64,000 nucleotides of DNA, from contig NZ_CP045384.1 in the NCBI RefSeq assembly GCF_009363615.1, positions 432,501 through 496,500 of the forward strand. Reading direction: 5' to 3'. Source of the DNA: Ruegeria sp. THAF33 (GTDB lineage: Bacteria > Pseudomonadota > Alphaproteobacteria > Rhodobacterales > Rhodobacteraceae). The position numbers were made by a program, and so were the translations under genes. The notes beneath the pieces were generated by a model that worked only from the letters and a program-made list of their open reading frames with translations, was not told the DNA's origin and made no database searches. Of the stretch, positions 1 to 10,703 are shown in pieces. How positions within the stretch are numbered: the first letter of the stretch is position 1; the number at the start of each line of letters is the position of its first letter.

Positions 1-1720
<1,720 letters not shown>

Positions 1721-1858
1721 TCCAGTAATGGAAAGACAAGACCAAAGCATACACCGACCTTGACAATGGATGATCGTGTCGCACCAAGCGACACTGTTGG
1801 TTGATAATTACAACCGTGCGGGAACGCGCATTCGCAAGCGAATACGCTGCCTCCCGCG

Positions 1859-1890
1859 CGTCGCCTTTTTGCAAAGCAAAAAGAGCGACG
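1859..1890 (+). other. Hairpin in 23S-5S spacer, probable processing element
   Basis: A strong hairpin lies in the 23S-5S spacer. CGTCGC (1859-1864) plus ctttttgc (1865-1872) pair with gcaaaaag (1876-1883) plus GCGACG (1885-1890), with a 3-nt loop and one bulged A. Its position between two co-transcribed rRNAs suggests a ribonuclease processing site. That role is inferred from location and structure only. Confidence 0.45.
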
Positions 1891-2035
1891 TGGGCTTTTC
1901 CTCGGTTTGGTGGTCATAGCGCAAGTGAAACACCCGGTCCCATCCCGAACCCGGAAGTTAAGCACTGCCGCGCCAATGGTACTTGGGCTTAAGCCCCGGG
2001 AGAGTAGGTCACCGCCAAACCTAGTAAAAGCCCAC
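1890..2035 (+). repeat. Inverted repeat bracketing 5S rRNA (pre-5S stem)
   Basis: GTGGGCTTTT (1890-1899) and AAAAGCCCAC (2026-2035) are perfect 10-bp complements flanking the 5S gene. In the primary transcript they would extend the terminal 5S helix and give a double-stranded substrate for precursor cleavage. The repeat is seen directly; the processing role is inferred. Confidence 0.7.
1904..2021 (+). rRNA. rrf: 5S ribosomal RNA
   Basis: The terminal helix GGTTTGG (1904-1910) pairs with CCAAACC (2015-2021) and encloses typical 5S sequence (cccgatcc-type segment cccggtcccatcccgaac, then ggaagttaagc). The length of about 118 nt is normal. It lies about 180 nt after the 23S end and is followed by tRNA-fMet, the usual order for alphaproteobacterial rRNA operons. 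Confidence 0.95.
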
Positions 2036-2137
2036 ATCTCTCTAAACGATCAAAAAACAATACCCGGCCTTAAATAGCGCAAGCGATAGGCCAACCAAAG
2101 ACCTCAAGTAGCGTAAGCGCTAGGTCACAAAAACTGT

Positions 2138-2214
<77 letters not shown>

Positions 2215-2781
2215 GCGCCACACTTCCAAAAACAAACCCTCAAACCAGAATCAATCCAACTGATCCACTGGATCAATGGCTTCTCCGCGACAGCCTCGCA
2301 AAACGAAACTCACAGACACAAAAGACGCATAAAACGATGCCAAAGGGCGAAATCTTATCGTTTAGATTTGGATAAATGCTCTTAATCCATGATTTAGCAC
2401 CATACTGGGTGATATTAACGTTGAAGACGCTCGCGTACCGATTTCCATTGGCTTTTTGGTTTGGAGCCGACAACAAGCATGTCGACACTGCGGATAGATC
2501 GGCGCTTCCGACGATATTGCTGAGGGTGACAACTCTTCGCTTCTTTTAAATGTGACCCGCTCAAGCGGCGAAGTCATTTACGACCCGCTCGCCGCATGAA
2601 CACCGATTGAACTATCGAGAAGACATCGCAACAAAAAATGCTCACTCAGCCAACGTGGTTATCGCTTTAGTGCACCTAAATCCATCATCCCAATGGATTA
2701 CAGGCCGATGATGCACTAACAATCAACTTGGACCAGTCTGTTGAGGATGCTCAAGATGACTTGGAACCTTGGGAGAGAAGC
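2215..2781. other. Intergenic region after rRNA operon
   Basis: This is about 570 bases between tRNA-fMet and the AsmA-like gene. The sequence is less GC-rich than its surroundings. I find no convincing coding frame, tRNA or U-tracted terminator. The only clear structure is the nested inverted repeat at 2667-2719. The rRNA operon presumably terminates in here. Confidence 0.5.
2667..2719. repeat. Nested inverted repeats upstream of AsmA-like gene
   Basis: The outer arms TTAGTGCA (2667-2674) and TGCACTAA (2712-2719) are perfect complements. Inside them, AATCCAT (2679-2685) pairs with ATGGATT (2693-2699), and CATCATC (2684-2690) can alternatively pair with GATGATG (2707-2713). It could be an operator, a folded leader or a terminator without a U-tract. 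The function is unknown. Confidence 0.4.
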
Positions 2782-5430
2782 GTGAGATACGTTGCCAAAG
2801 GTGTTTTCATTTGTTGCGCTGTTGCGCTTGTTTCTGTCTTTGCGGCCTGGCTATTCCTGTCCTCCGCGTTGTTTTCTTCTGTCAGGGCCACTTTTGTCGA
2901 GAAGCTGATCAGTAAGAAACTTGGTCAGGACGTCAGAATAGAAGATGAAGTGCGTCTCGGTCTGGGTCGGCAGTTGCAGATATCAGCGGCGGGGTTGGTA
3001 CTACCGGGGGCGCCGGAAGCAGATGCGAAGCTGGCGGCAATCGACAAACTTGAATTCGAGGTTTCCGCGCGTGACCTCTGGAACAATAAGCTTTCTGTAA
3101 GTGGCCTCTCTGTCTCGGGTCTTCACCTGAACCTGATCACTGACAAGGATGGCGTTGGAAATTGGCACTCTGTTTCTCAACCGAATGCAGCAGCTTCGCA
3201 AACCGCAAAACCTCCGACGCTACCGGTCGCCGGAATTCTGTCGGACCGCACAGTTGACCTTACCGACATCACCATTTTTTATCAGAATGAATTGAATGGG
3301 CTTGAACTGAATCTGCAGCTTCCTGAACTGCTTTTGAAGCGTGACGATCAAACCAACACGGCCTCTGCGGCTGGGGAAGGTTCGCTGAACGGCGAGAGGT
3401 TTGAGCTCAGCGGAGCGTTTCCAGCGGAAGACCCGTTTCGGATAACAGCGGTTTTTGAACAAGTCTCTATTCTTGCCGAAGAAGTCCCTACGGAAGCCGG
3501 GCTTGAGGTGAGGACGACGATAGAGATTGTGGAACTTGGTCAGCTTCTCGATATCCTGAAACTTGATCGAGTATTGGAAGGCTCTGGGCGTATTGGCGCA
3601 ACGTTCCAAACGGCTAACGGCACTTCCCGGATCGATGATCTGGCCGTGCTGGCGGATTTGGATGGTGGTCAAAGCCTCTCGCTGAACGGGCAAATCGGGG
3701 AATTGGGAAACCCCGAAGATGTATCGCTGACAACACGTATTCGGTTGTACCCGGAAAATGCTGAACCAGCCCCCGCCGCATCACGATATGATCTTAAACT
3801 TGTTGCGGTTGATATGGTAATGGACAGTGTTCCTGGGCAGGTTCCTCAGCGACAAATGGTTATCAAAACCAACGGGTTCACATTGGACACCTCGGGCGAA
3901 GGCCCGCCTCCAATCAAGTTTTCCGAGCTATCCAGAACACCCGAAGGCGCCTTGCGTGTTGGAAGCATCAACCTGAGAATTGGGAACCCCGCTGATCCGT
4001 TTGTCATTTTGAACGGATCGGTCGATGATGCGCTGAGGTTGCAAGGCATATCAGCTGAAGGTCTGATGGATATTCCGGCAAGCAGTCTGATCTCTCCAGA
4101 GTTGTTGGGGCCGGACGACCAGCTTGGCAGGTTTTCCGGCAACTTTCATTTGAACGGCGGCATCAATCAGCTGTCTCTAACGAATCTGGATGGCCAGACA
4201 AGCGAAACGGAAGTCTGGAATCTCGAGGTGCATGGCAAGGTCAAGAACGTGCTCAAATTCGAGGATCTGGATCTTGCAATTGATGTCGATGTCCCATCCG
4301 GGGCGGATCTGTTGGAGGCGCTGTCACTTGAACGTGTCGAAACCGGTCGTGCGCGGTTTGAAATCGGGCTTGTCAGCCAGGGCACTGATTGGAACGCAAA
4401 TGCTGCTGTCGAGGTAGCCGACTCTGCCCTGCAAATCGTGGCCGACCTTGATGATGCAACAAGTGACCCTGTATTGCGGGGTACTATTGAAAGTGAGCTG
4501 ATCAAGGTGGATCAGATTCGCACCATCATTCAGGCCGTCGCACAGTTGAGGAAGTTAGGCGGTTCAGAGGAGGACGAGGAAGATGCCGATCAAGAAGACA
4601 GTGCCACCGGTCCGCTGAGAGATGTGACGCTTGAACCTATCGGCCGTTCAATTCTCTTGTCCGGTATGGATATGGATGTTGATATTGAACTTCGGCATAT
4701 CGAAGGCGCCAGAGGCATAAGCAGTTTGCAGAGTGATCTGACCCTCAACGAAGAAGAGCTTAAGGCCGGGCCGTTGAAGTTTGAATACGGAGGCGCCCAT
4801 TTCGACGTCAGCGGGCAAATGGATCTGTCGAATGACGCGCATCTGCTTACGTTGACCGGCAAGGCGGGCGGCTGGCAGCTGGATGACATCCTCCACAATC
4901 TGAACTTCAAAAAGGGCGCCAGCGGTACGATCTATGCTGATTTTTCGGTGACCGGCGGAACTGATTCACCAAAACACTTTGCCAACACCATGAATGGCAG
5001 CGCCACAGTTTCAATGCGGGACGGCTCGATCGAAACGCAGCTTCTGGATCTGGCGGGCCTTGGGGTCTTGCCTTGGGTATTTACAAAAGAAAAACAAAAG
5101 GTTGCGCCAATCGTATGCTTGCGCGCGCCGATCAATATTTCAAATGGAAATTTTTCGACAAAACAAACCACCCTGGAAACAGATCATGTCCAGGTTGTTG
5201 TCTTTGGCGATGTTAATGTGGCGGGAAAATCTCTGGATTTGAATCTGCAACCCCGAAAGATTGGCGAACCCCTTTCGAAAAGCCCCTGGCCAGTGACTTT
5301 GAGGGGTCCATTGTCCAAGCCGAACGTCAAGGTCAAGGATGGGCCGAAAAGGCTGAAACGATCTGATGGTGCGGATAAAATGCCGGCTAAAAGAAAACTC
5401 TGTGTTCCGGATATTTTGCAGCTCCAATAG
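2782..5430 (+). CDS. AsmA-family envelope protein
   Basis: This is a large AsmA-like protein of 882 aa from the start chosen here. It has one N-terminal membrane segment (about residues 9-30, IC..ALVSVFAAWLFLSSALF), then a long beta-rich periplasmic region with the family pattern of repeated acidic and hydrophobic strands, and an AsmA C-terminal domain (about 620-840). AsmA-like proteins span the periplasm and are linked to lipid transport or outer-membrane homeostasis in other bacteria. The GTG at 2782 has a good ribosome-binding site (GGGAGA at 2771-2776) and places the membrane segment at the N terminus. An in-frame TTG at 2728 would add an acidic 18-residue leader without a clear binding site. 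An Asp/Glu-rich stretch lies near residue 600. Confidence 0.85.
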   Translation: MRYVAKGVFICCAVALVSVFAAWLFLSSALFSSVRATFVEKLISKKLGQDVRIEDEVRLGLGRQLQISAAGLVLPGAPEADAKLAAIDKLEFEVSARDLWNNKLSVSGLSVSGLHLNLITDKDGVGNWHSVSQPNAAASQTAKPPTLPVAGILSDRTVDLTDITIFYQNELNGLELNLQLPELLLKRDDQTNTASAAGEGSLNGERFELSGAFPAEDPFRITAVFEQVSILAEEVPTEAGLEVRTTIEIVELGQLLDILKLDRVLEGSGRIGATFQTANGTSRIDDLAVLADLDGGQSLSLNGQIGELGNPEDVSLTTRIRLYPENAEPAPAASRYDLKLVAVDMVMDSVPGQVPQRQMVIKTNGFTLDTSGEGPPPIKFSELSRTPEGALRVGSINLRIGNPADPFVILNGSVDDALRLQGISAEGLMDIPASSLISPELLGPDDQLGRFSGNFHLNGGINQLSLTNLDGQTSETEVWNLEVHGKVKNVLKFEDLDLAIDVDVPSGADLLEALSLERVETGRARFEIGLVSQGTDWNANAAVEVADSALQIVADLDDATSDPVLRGTIESELIKVDQIRTIIQAVAQLRKLGGSEEDEEDADQEDSATGPLRDVTLEPIGRSILLSGMDMDVDIELRHIEGARGISSLQSDLTLNEEELKAGPLKFEYGGAHFDVSGQMDLSNDAHLLTLTGKAGGWQLDDILHNLNFKKGASGTIYADFSVTGGTDSPKHFANTMNGSATVSMRDGSIETQLLDLAGLGVLPWVFTKEKQKVAPIVCLRAPINISNGNFSTKQTTLETDHVQVVVFGDVNVAGKSLDLNLQPRKIGEPLSKSPWPVTLRGPLSKPNVKVKDGPKRLKRSDGADKMPAKRKLCVPDILQLQ

Positions 5431-5828
5431 TGGGCGAGCGGCTCGGTACCTGACCGAACCCAGAGTTCGTGAAGGATCGTAATGTGACTGCTAAAGATGT
5501 CTGTTTTGGGCAAGGAGCGTGGATTGAAGGCCAAACCACGCTAGATGTCCAACGTCTTGTGGGCACCCGGAACCCCCGTGTTTGCGGCAATGGCTGGATC
5601 ATCAGTCACAGGCTTCCACAGCTTCCAAAACAGGTCCAGGCAATCCGAGCATGCCTAAAGCTAGCCAACAGTTTGCGCACTCTGACACCGTGCAACGCGG
5701 CAATTGACTGCAATACTCGGGGATAACACCAACTACTCCATGCCGCCTTGCGACATGCAAAAGGTTGCTTGTTTGCGAAAGCCCGGAGCCCAGCTAGGAT
5801 GCAAGATACTGATTTTCGAGAGGTTGAA
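5431..5828. other. Intergenic region between AsmA-like and AhpD-like genes
   Basis: About 400 bases with no convincing gene. A reading frame at 5469-5726 opens with GTG but lacks a ribosome-binding site and resembles no known family, so I do not call it. No clear terminator follows the AsmA-like gene. The promoter of the next gene presumably lies here. Confidence 0.4.
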
Positions 5829-6398
5829 ATGAAAAACCTGTTTCCGTCCCTGCCCGAAGACGCGAATCTGGGCCACGTCTATCGCGCTTTCCCGGAGAAA
5901 CTTGGACCTCTGGCAGAGTACCAAAATCGTGTCATGCGGGGCGACAGTGAACTCAGCATCGCAGAACGAGAGATCATTGCAGCCTATGTCTCCGGATTGA
6001 ACGCCTGCGCTTTTTGTCATGGCGCGCACACCGTGCATGCCAAGGCTTTCGGCATTGATGTCAGCACCATCGAGGATTTGATGGATGATCTTGAAAGCGC
6101 GGATATCGACGACAGTCTAAAACCCATTTTGGCTTATTCCGGGAAATTAACAACCAGCCCCTCCCGCATGACTGAAGCCGATGCAAAAGCAGTCTACGAT
6201 GCCGGCTGGTCCGAGAATGCGCTGTTTGACGCTATACAAGTTTGCGGTTTGTTCAACTTGATGAATCGTATGTTAGAGGGCACCGGAATTACCGAGTATC
6301 ATTCAGATACTAATTCCGCCGGTGAAGACGTGCTCGACAACCTGCGTAGCAAAAGGTGCTACCTTGATTTTGGCAAGGCAAACGGGCTTTTCGCATGA
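5829..6398 (+). CDS. AhpD-like carboxymuconolactone decarboxylase family protein (peroxidase-related)
   Basis: A 189-aa protein with the AhpD/CMD core: a helix ending in NACAFC with Cys60 and Cys63 as the redox CXXC pair, followed by His67 (CHGAH). This matches the peroxidase-related branch of the family, whose members can reduce peroxides through the cysteine pair. The start at 5829 places the protein at the usual length; upstream in-frame codons from 5748 lack a binding site. It stands alone and a hairpin terminator follows at 6487. The physiological substrate is not evident. Confidence 0.85.
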   Translation: MKNLFPSLPEDANLGHVYRAFPEKLGPLAEYQNRVMRGDSELSIAEREIIAAYVSGLNACAFCHGAHTVHAKAFGIDVSTIEDLMDDLESADIDDSLKPILAYSGKLTTSPSRMTEADAKAVYDAGWSENALFDAIQVCGLFNLMNRMLEGTGITEYHSDTNSAGEDVLDNLRSKRCYLDFGKANGLFA

Positions 6399-6486
6399 CT
6401 TCTGATCTGTCGGTCTGGGCCAGGGGCCTCGAATAAGCGTATGGCGGGCGTGGCACAACAGCTTGAAACGGTAACCCAAATCAACA

Positions 6487-6512
6487 GGCCCGCCGGATCG
6501 GCGGGCCTTTTT
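6487..6512 (+). terminator. Rho-independent terminator after AhpD-like gene
   Basis: Stem GGCCCGCCG (6487-6495) and CGGCGGGCC (6499-6507) with a GAT loop is followed by TTTTT (6508-6512). The U-tract is on the plus strand, so it best serves the AhpD-like gene. The convergent DUF1244 gene could use the same stem. Confidence 0.85.
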
Positions 6513-6525
6513 GAGCTCTGCGTTG

Positions 6526-6840
6526 TCAGTCTTTCGTGCCGACGTTTTCTTCGAACGCAACCTTGAAGGCGGCCTGTTTCTCGGGGCTGGCCTCGGTTTG
6601 ATATTTCGATTTCCATTCATCCATCGTCATGCCGTAGAAAATCTCGCGGGCTTCATCCTTGCCCAGTTCGATTCCCTTTTCGTTTGCCGCTTCCTGATAC
6701 CAGCGCGACAGGCAGTTGCGACAAAACCCGGCGAGGTTCATCATGTCGATGTTCTGAACGTCCGTGCGGTCTTCCATCAGGTGCTTTTGCAACCGGCGAA
6801 ATGCGGCAGCCTGAAGTTCAATTTCGGTTTGCTTGTCCAT
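6526..6840 (-). CDS. DUF1244 domain-containing protein
   Basis: A 104-aa soluble protein matching the DUF1244 family, which is common in alphaproteobacteria and has no assigned function. Recognisable features are the central CRNCLSRWYQEAA segment with two close cysteines (about residues 40-43) and the conserved DEAREIFYGM..EWK region. It is highly charged and mostly helical. It is separate from the next minus-strand gene by about 90 bases. The family call is firm; the role is unknown. Confidence 0.87.
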   Translation of the reverse strand: MDKQTEIELQAAAFRRLQKHLMEDRTDVQNIDMMNLAGFCRNCLSRWYQEAANEKGIELGKDEAREIFYGMTMDEWKSKYQTEASPEKQAAFKVAFEENVGTKD

Positions 6841-6927
6841 GATCTGGCTCCGGATGGCGATTGAGTTGCTTCTGACCTAACAATCCAGTGGACCCGTTAC
6901 AAGAAACGGACGTGCCGAAGCGCCTTT

Positions 6928-7167
6928 TCACATCAGTTTCAATGCCAGCCACGGCACGATGCAGAAAACCAGCGTCAGGATTTTGTAGTTCGCAAGATAC
7001 CTGAAATAGGCGCGTTTCACATCCGGGCGTTCCATCCGAAACATCCTGCCGTGAATGTCGGCAATCCAATCCTGCAAAAGCAGAACCATCAGGGTGGTAA
7101 ACAGAAGCACCGCGATATTGAGCACGGCCATCCAACCAAAAAACGTCGTCAAAAACTCTTGTGTCAT
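6928..7167 (-). CDS. Small two-helix membrane protein
   Basis: This 79-aa protein has two hydrophobic segments (about residues 10-32 and 62-78) separated by a basic loop (HGRMFRMERPDVKRAYFRY). The start ATG at 7167 has GGGAG upstream; a longer frame to 7239 has no such site. It resembles a conserved hypothetical membrane protein seen in marine Proteobacteria, but I cannot name a function. It may be co-oriented with DUF1244 by chance. Confidence 0.7.
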   Translation of the reverse strand: MTQEFLTTFFGWMAVLNIAVLLFTTLMVLLLQDWIADIHGRMFRMERPDVKRAYFRYLANYKILTLVFCIVPWLALKLM

Positions 7168-7254
7168 GATGACTCCCTTTCCCAGTTGATATGGGAAATG
7201 AAGGCCGTGCTCACAACAGCGTGATGCGCGGAAAAGCACGCGCAGGACTTGCGG

Positions 7255-7992
7255 TCAAAGGTCGCTGGCTTCCAATGCATCTTGCAGGATCACCGCCAAT
7301 CGCTCGGCCCATTCCCTTTGACCTGTATGGTCTGCGATCAAGTCGTTGCGCAGCTCGATCAGTGCGTTGGGGCGTCCGAACGCGGTACAATGTTTGTCAA
7401 TCGCATCCCCCGGCAGAACTCCGGTATACGGCTGGTTGACGCCAACGCACAGATCATCCTCGGCCTGAAGCCTTTCGATCAGCGGGCCAGAGAACCGCTC
7501 GTCCGAGGTGTGCAGCACGCCAATGTGCCACGGGCGCGCCTCACGACCGCGCAGCTGGCGGGTGAAGGAATGCATCGAAACGATCACAGCATGGGGCAGG
7601 GCCGCCATTTGTGCCAGTGCCTCGTGGTAGGGGCGGTAGCACATATTCAGGCGACGTTCGCGCTCGTCATCATCTGCATGGCGATTTCCGGGTATGATTG
7701 ACCCATCATAGAGCTTCATCAACAGCGTGGGATCGTCCTCACCCCGGTTCGGATCGATGACCAGCCGCGAGAAGTTGGCGGCAATCACAGGCGCGTTCAG
7801 GATCTCGCCCAAGTGTTTCGACACCTCATACGCGCCGACATCATAGGCGATATGGCGTTCCATATCTTCGCGCGGCAGACCGAGATCGCCGCCATTTACG
7901 TCAGGGGGAACAGTATTGGTTGCATGGTCGCATGTAATCAGCCAGCGAGACGGGTGATCCGCACCGTGGACGAAAAATGGAGTGTATGTCAT
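7255..7992 (-). CDS. N-formylglutamate amidohydrolase family protein
   Basis: A 245-aa protein of the N-formylglutamate amidohydrolase (HutG/FGase-like) family, which hydrolyses N-formyl amino acids to formate and the amino acid. Family landmarks visible are the N-terminal CDHATN (about residues 21-26), the NFSRLVIDPNR segment (about 72-82) and HSFTRQLRGRxRPWHIGVLH in the middle. No other histidine-degradation gene is adjacent, so the exact substrate is uncertain. It is divergent from pyruvate kinase. Confidence 0.87.
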   Translation of the reverse strand: MTYTPFFVHGADHPSRWLITCDHATNTVPPDVNGGDLGLPREDMERHIAYDVGAYEVSKHLGEILNAPVIAANFSRLVIDPNRGEDDPTLLMKLYDGSIIPGNRHADDDERERRLNMCYRPYHEALAQMAALPHAVIVSMHSFTRQLRGREARPWHIGVLHTSDERFSGPLIERLQAEDDLCVGVNQPYTGVLPGDAIDKHCTAFGRPNALIELRNDLIADHTGQREWAERLAVILQDALEASDL

Positions 7993-8128
7993 GAGCCTGT
8001 CATCTTGTTTGCCGCTGGTGTAGGGCAGTTGCTTTGAAAAGGGAATTGCGCAATAAGCATCGAAACGATGTTTGCGGTAACATTTCGCGGAAGCCGATCT
8101 GCAAACTTGAGATGACGTAAGGAGGTCT

Positions 8129-9580
8129 ATGCCAATGCGACGCCTAAGAAATGTGAAAATCGTGGCGACGCTGGGGCCAGCGTCAAATGACTATGACACG
8201 ATTCGTGCCCTGCACGAGGCTGGCGCGGATGTCTTTCGTCTGAACATGAGCCATGGCAGCCATGATGAGATCCGCGAACGGCACAAGATTATTCGGCAGG
8301 TGGAAAAAGATCTGGACAGCCCGATTGCCATTCTGGCCGACCTTCAGGGGCCCAAGCTTCGCGTTGGTGTCTTTGCCAATGAGGCAGAGGAGCTGGAAGA
8401 AGGTGCGTCCTTCCGGCTCGACCTCGACCCTGCTGCGGGCGACATCAACCGGGTCTGCCTGCCGCATCCCGAGATTTTCGCGGCGCTTGAGCCGGGCGCG
8501 CGCCTGCTGGTGAATGACGGCAAGATCCGACTGATCGTTCAGGACTGCGGGCAGGATTTTGCAAATTGCACGGTCGAGGTGGGTGGCACGATCTCGAACC
8601 GCAAGGGTGTCAACGTTCCTGATGTGGTGCTGCCGTTGGCGGCTTTGTCGGCCAAGGACCGAGAGGATCTGGAGTTTGTCTGCCAACTGGGTGTGGACTG
8701 GTTGGCGCTGAGCTTCGTGCAGCGCGCCAAGGACGTTTTCGAGGCTCGCGCGCTTGCGGATGGCCGCGCAGCGATCCTGTCCAAGATTGAAAAACCTGCG
8801 GCAGTTGAGGCGTTTGACGACATTCTTGATGCGTCGGACGGGATCATGGTTGCACGCGGCGACCTGGGCGTGGAACTGCCTGTTTCTGCCGTGCCTCCGA
8901 TCCAGAAACGACTGGTCCGTAAATGCCGTGGGGCAGCCAAGCCCGTCATCGTCGCCACACAGATGCTGGAAAGCATGATCGAAAGCCCGATGCCGACCCG
9001 TGCCGAAGTGTCGGACGTTGCGACGGCGATCTACGAAGGCACCGATGCCATCATGCTCAGCGCGGAATCGGCAGCCGGTGCCTATCCGATCGAAGCGGTG
9101 CAGACGATGAACAAGGTTGCCATCGAAGTCGAAGCCGACCCGACATATACGCAGATCATCGCGGCCTCGCGTACCGCCAAGGGAACCACCGTTGCGGACG
9201 GGATCGTTGCTGCCGCGCGTGAAATAGCCGAGAAAACCGATATCAAGGCGATCTGCTGCTTTACGCAAAGTGGCACGACAGCCGCATTGACCGCGCGCGA
9301 ACGTCCCGGTGTTCCGATTATCGCGATGACGTCGCTGATGGGAACGGCGCGCAGACTCTGTCTGAGCTGGGGTTGCAACTGCGTCATGACGCCCGAGCTC
9401 GAACGGTTCAAAAGCGCGGTTGTAAACGCAGCGCGCGCCGCAAGGGCAGGGGGCTTTGCAACTGAAACCGACCAGATCGTTGTCACCGCCGGGGTGCCGT
9501 TCAACGTACCGGGTACCACCAACATTCTGCGCGTGGCGCCCTGTGACGAGCGACTGATCTACAGCACGGATCCCGAATAA
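8129..9580 (+). CDS. pyk: Pyruvate kinase
   Basis: The glycolytic enzyme converting phosphoenolpyruvate and ADP to pyruvate and ATP. The 483-aa length is typical. Visible motifs are RLNMSHGSH near the N terminus, SKIEKP with catalytic Lys219, the metal-binding ARGDLGVELP at about 242-251, and MLESMI..PTRAEVSDVA after it. An AAGGAGGT ribosome-binding site sits just before the ATG. It is monocistronic and converges on the Lrp gene with only 12 bases between the stop codons. Confidence 0.97.
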   Translation: MPMRRLRNVKIVATLGPASNDYDTIRALHEAGADVFRLNMSHGSHDEIRERHKIIRQVEKDLDSPIAILADLQGPKLRVGVFANEAEELEEGASFRLDLDPAAGDINRVCLPHPEIFAALEPGARLLVNDGKIRLIVQDCGQDFANCTVEVGGTISNRKGVNVPDVVLPLAALSAKDREDLEFVCQLGVDWLALSFVQRAKDVFEARALADGRAAILSKIEKPAAVEAFDDILDASDGIMVARGDLGVELPVSAVPPIQKRLVRKCRGAAKPVIVATQMLESMIESPMPTRAEVSDVATAIYEGTDAIMLSAESAAGAYPIEAVQTMNKVAIEVEADPTYTQIIAASRTAKGTTVADGIVAAAREIAEKTDIKAICCFTQSGTTAALTARERPGVPIIAMTSLMGTARRLCLSWGCNCVMTPELERFKSAVVNAARAARAGGFATETDQIVVTAGVPFNVPGTTNILRVAPCDERLIYSTDPE

Positions 9581-9592
9581 CCGGAACGGGTA

Positions 9593-10054
9593 TCAAGGCC
9601 CGGACACCCGTTGGCCAACCGGCTCTTTCACGGCCTCCATGACCGTGAATGAGCTGGTTTGGTGAATCCCGGGCAGCTTGTTGATTTTCTCACCCAGTAT
9701 CATCCGGAAATGCGCGATATCGCGGGTGCGGACTGTCAGAAGATAATCGAACGACCCTGCCACCATCAGGCAGCTTTCGATTTCCGGCACATCGCGTACG
9801 GCCTCGTTGAATTTTTCCAGGGATTGCTCGGCCGTTGCGGTCAACGACACCTGTACGACGGTCAGAAGGGCCAGCCCCATTCTCTCTTTGTCGACGATGG
9901 CGCTGTAGCCCTTGATATAGCCGTTCTTTTCCAGTCGTTTCACACGCTCGGAACAGGGCGTGTTTGTAAGGTTTACGCGCGCCGCAAGCTCAACTATTGA
10001 GAGCCGGCCATTGGCCTCAAGCTCGTGCAGGATGCGTTGATCGATATTGTCCAA
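9593..10054 (-). CDS. Lrp/AsnC family transcriptional regulator
   Basis: A 153-aa regulator with an N-terminal winged helix-turn-helix (DQRILHELEANGRLSIVELAARVNL, then CSERVKRLE) and a C-terminal RAM/AsnC ligand-binding domain (about 65-140). Such proteins sense amino acids. It is divergent from a stress protein gene and an alanine/glycine symporter, and the roughly 200-base AT-rich gap between them is the likely binding region, so amino-acid-responsive control of the symporter is a reasonable inference. It could instead be a PutR- or BkdR-like member acting elsewhere. Confidence 0.92.
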   Translation of the reverse strand: MDNIDQRILHELEANGRLSIVELAARVNLTNTPCSERVKRLEKNGYIKGYSAIVDKERMGLALLTVVQVSLTATAEQSLEKFNEAVRDVPEIESCLMVAGSFDYLLTVRTRDIAHFRMILGEKINKLPGIHQTSSFTVMEAVKEPVGQRVSGP

Positions 10055-10252
10055 TTCTCTACTAATCAGTAAAACTTCCTGTTATTTTAGTGTAAAACGA
10101 CAATTTCCACTGAATATAGACCAAAAAAATCCCCAATTCCTAGTGAAAATTCCTGATACTTACCAAAGGGCGGTCTTATTGAAAGTTCCAAGTTCCGGCT
10201 GCCCTGCCGGGGGCACGGGCCTCGGCCAAATGAAAAATAATGGAGGAACGAC

Positions 10253-10690
10253 ATGACAACAAAGATTGTCATAGGACTCGACGGGACAGAGACCGGTGAG
10301 CGCGTGATTACCTTTGCCAAAGATTTGGCAAAGTTGATCGGGTCGTGTGAACTGGTGGTCGCTTATGTGATTGAATGGTCCCCTTACACCTTTCAGACAC
10401 CGGAAGAAAACGCGCAGCGTCACAAGCGACGGGAAGAAGAGGTTGATCTGGCAACGTCGCGGATCGTGACACCTGCCGTTGAGGCCCTCAGAGAGGCTGG
10501 TTTTGAAGCGCAGGGTGTTGTTCGCCACGGCGACGTGGCCGAGACCTTGAACGCCATTACAATGGAAATGGGCGGCTCGCAGATCGTTGTCGGCCGGTCT
10601 TCGGCGGACGGGATCAAGAAACGTATCTTCGGCAGCTCGACCCAGAACCTTGTGATGCATGCCGATGTTCCGGTCACGGTTGTGAACTGA
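10253..10690 (+). CDS. Universal stress protein (UspA family)
   Basis: A 145-aa single-domain Usp. It begins with the family strand [13 protein letters not shown] and ends with the ATP-loop-like region [20 protein letters not shown] and a final VPVTVVN strand. It lies 13 bases upstream of the symporter gene and is probably co-transcribed with it. A good GGAGG precedes the start codon. Pairing of a Usp with a membrane transporter is common and suggests that it modulates or monitors the transporter, but this is inference. Confidence 0.92.
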   Translation: MTTKIVIGLDGTETGERVITFAKDLAKLIGSCELVVAYVIEWSPYTFQTPEENAQRHKRREEEVDLATSRIVTPAVEALREAGFEAQGVVRHGDVAETLNAITMEMGGSQIVVGRSSADGIKKRIFGSSTQNLVMHADVPVTVVN

Positions 10691-10703
10691 AGGGAGGGAC
10701 AAA

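Noticed and set aside
2362..2577. Minus-strand frames of about 70 codons after the rRNA operon
   Set aside because: They overlap one another, have no good binding site and show no family resemblance.
5469..5726. Plus-strand frame of 85 codons between the AsmA-like and AhpD-like genes
   Set aside because: It has a GTG start without a ribosome-binding site, a sequence unlike known families and no coupling to neighbours.
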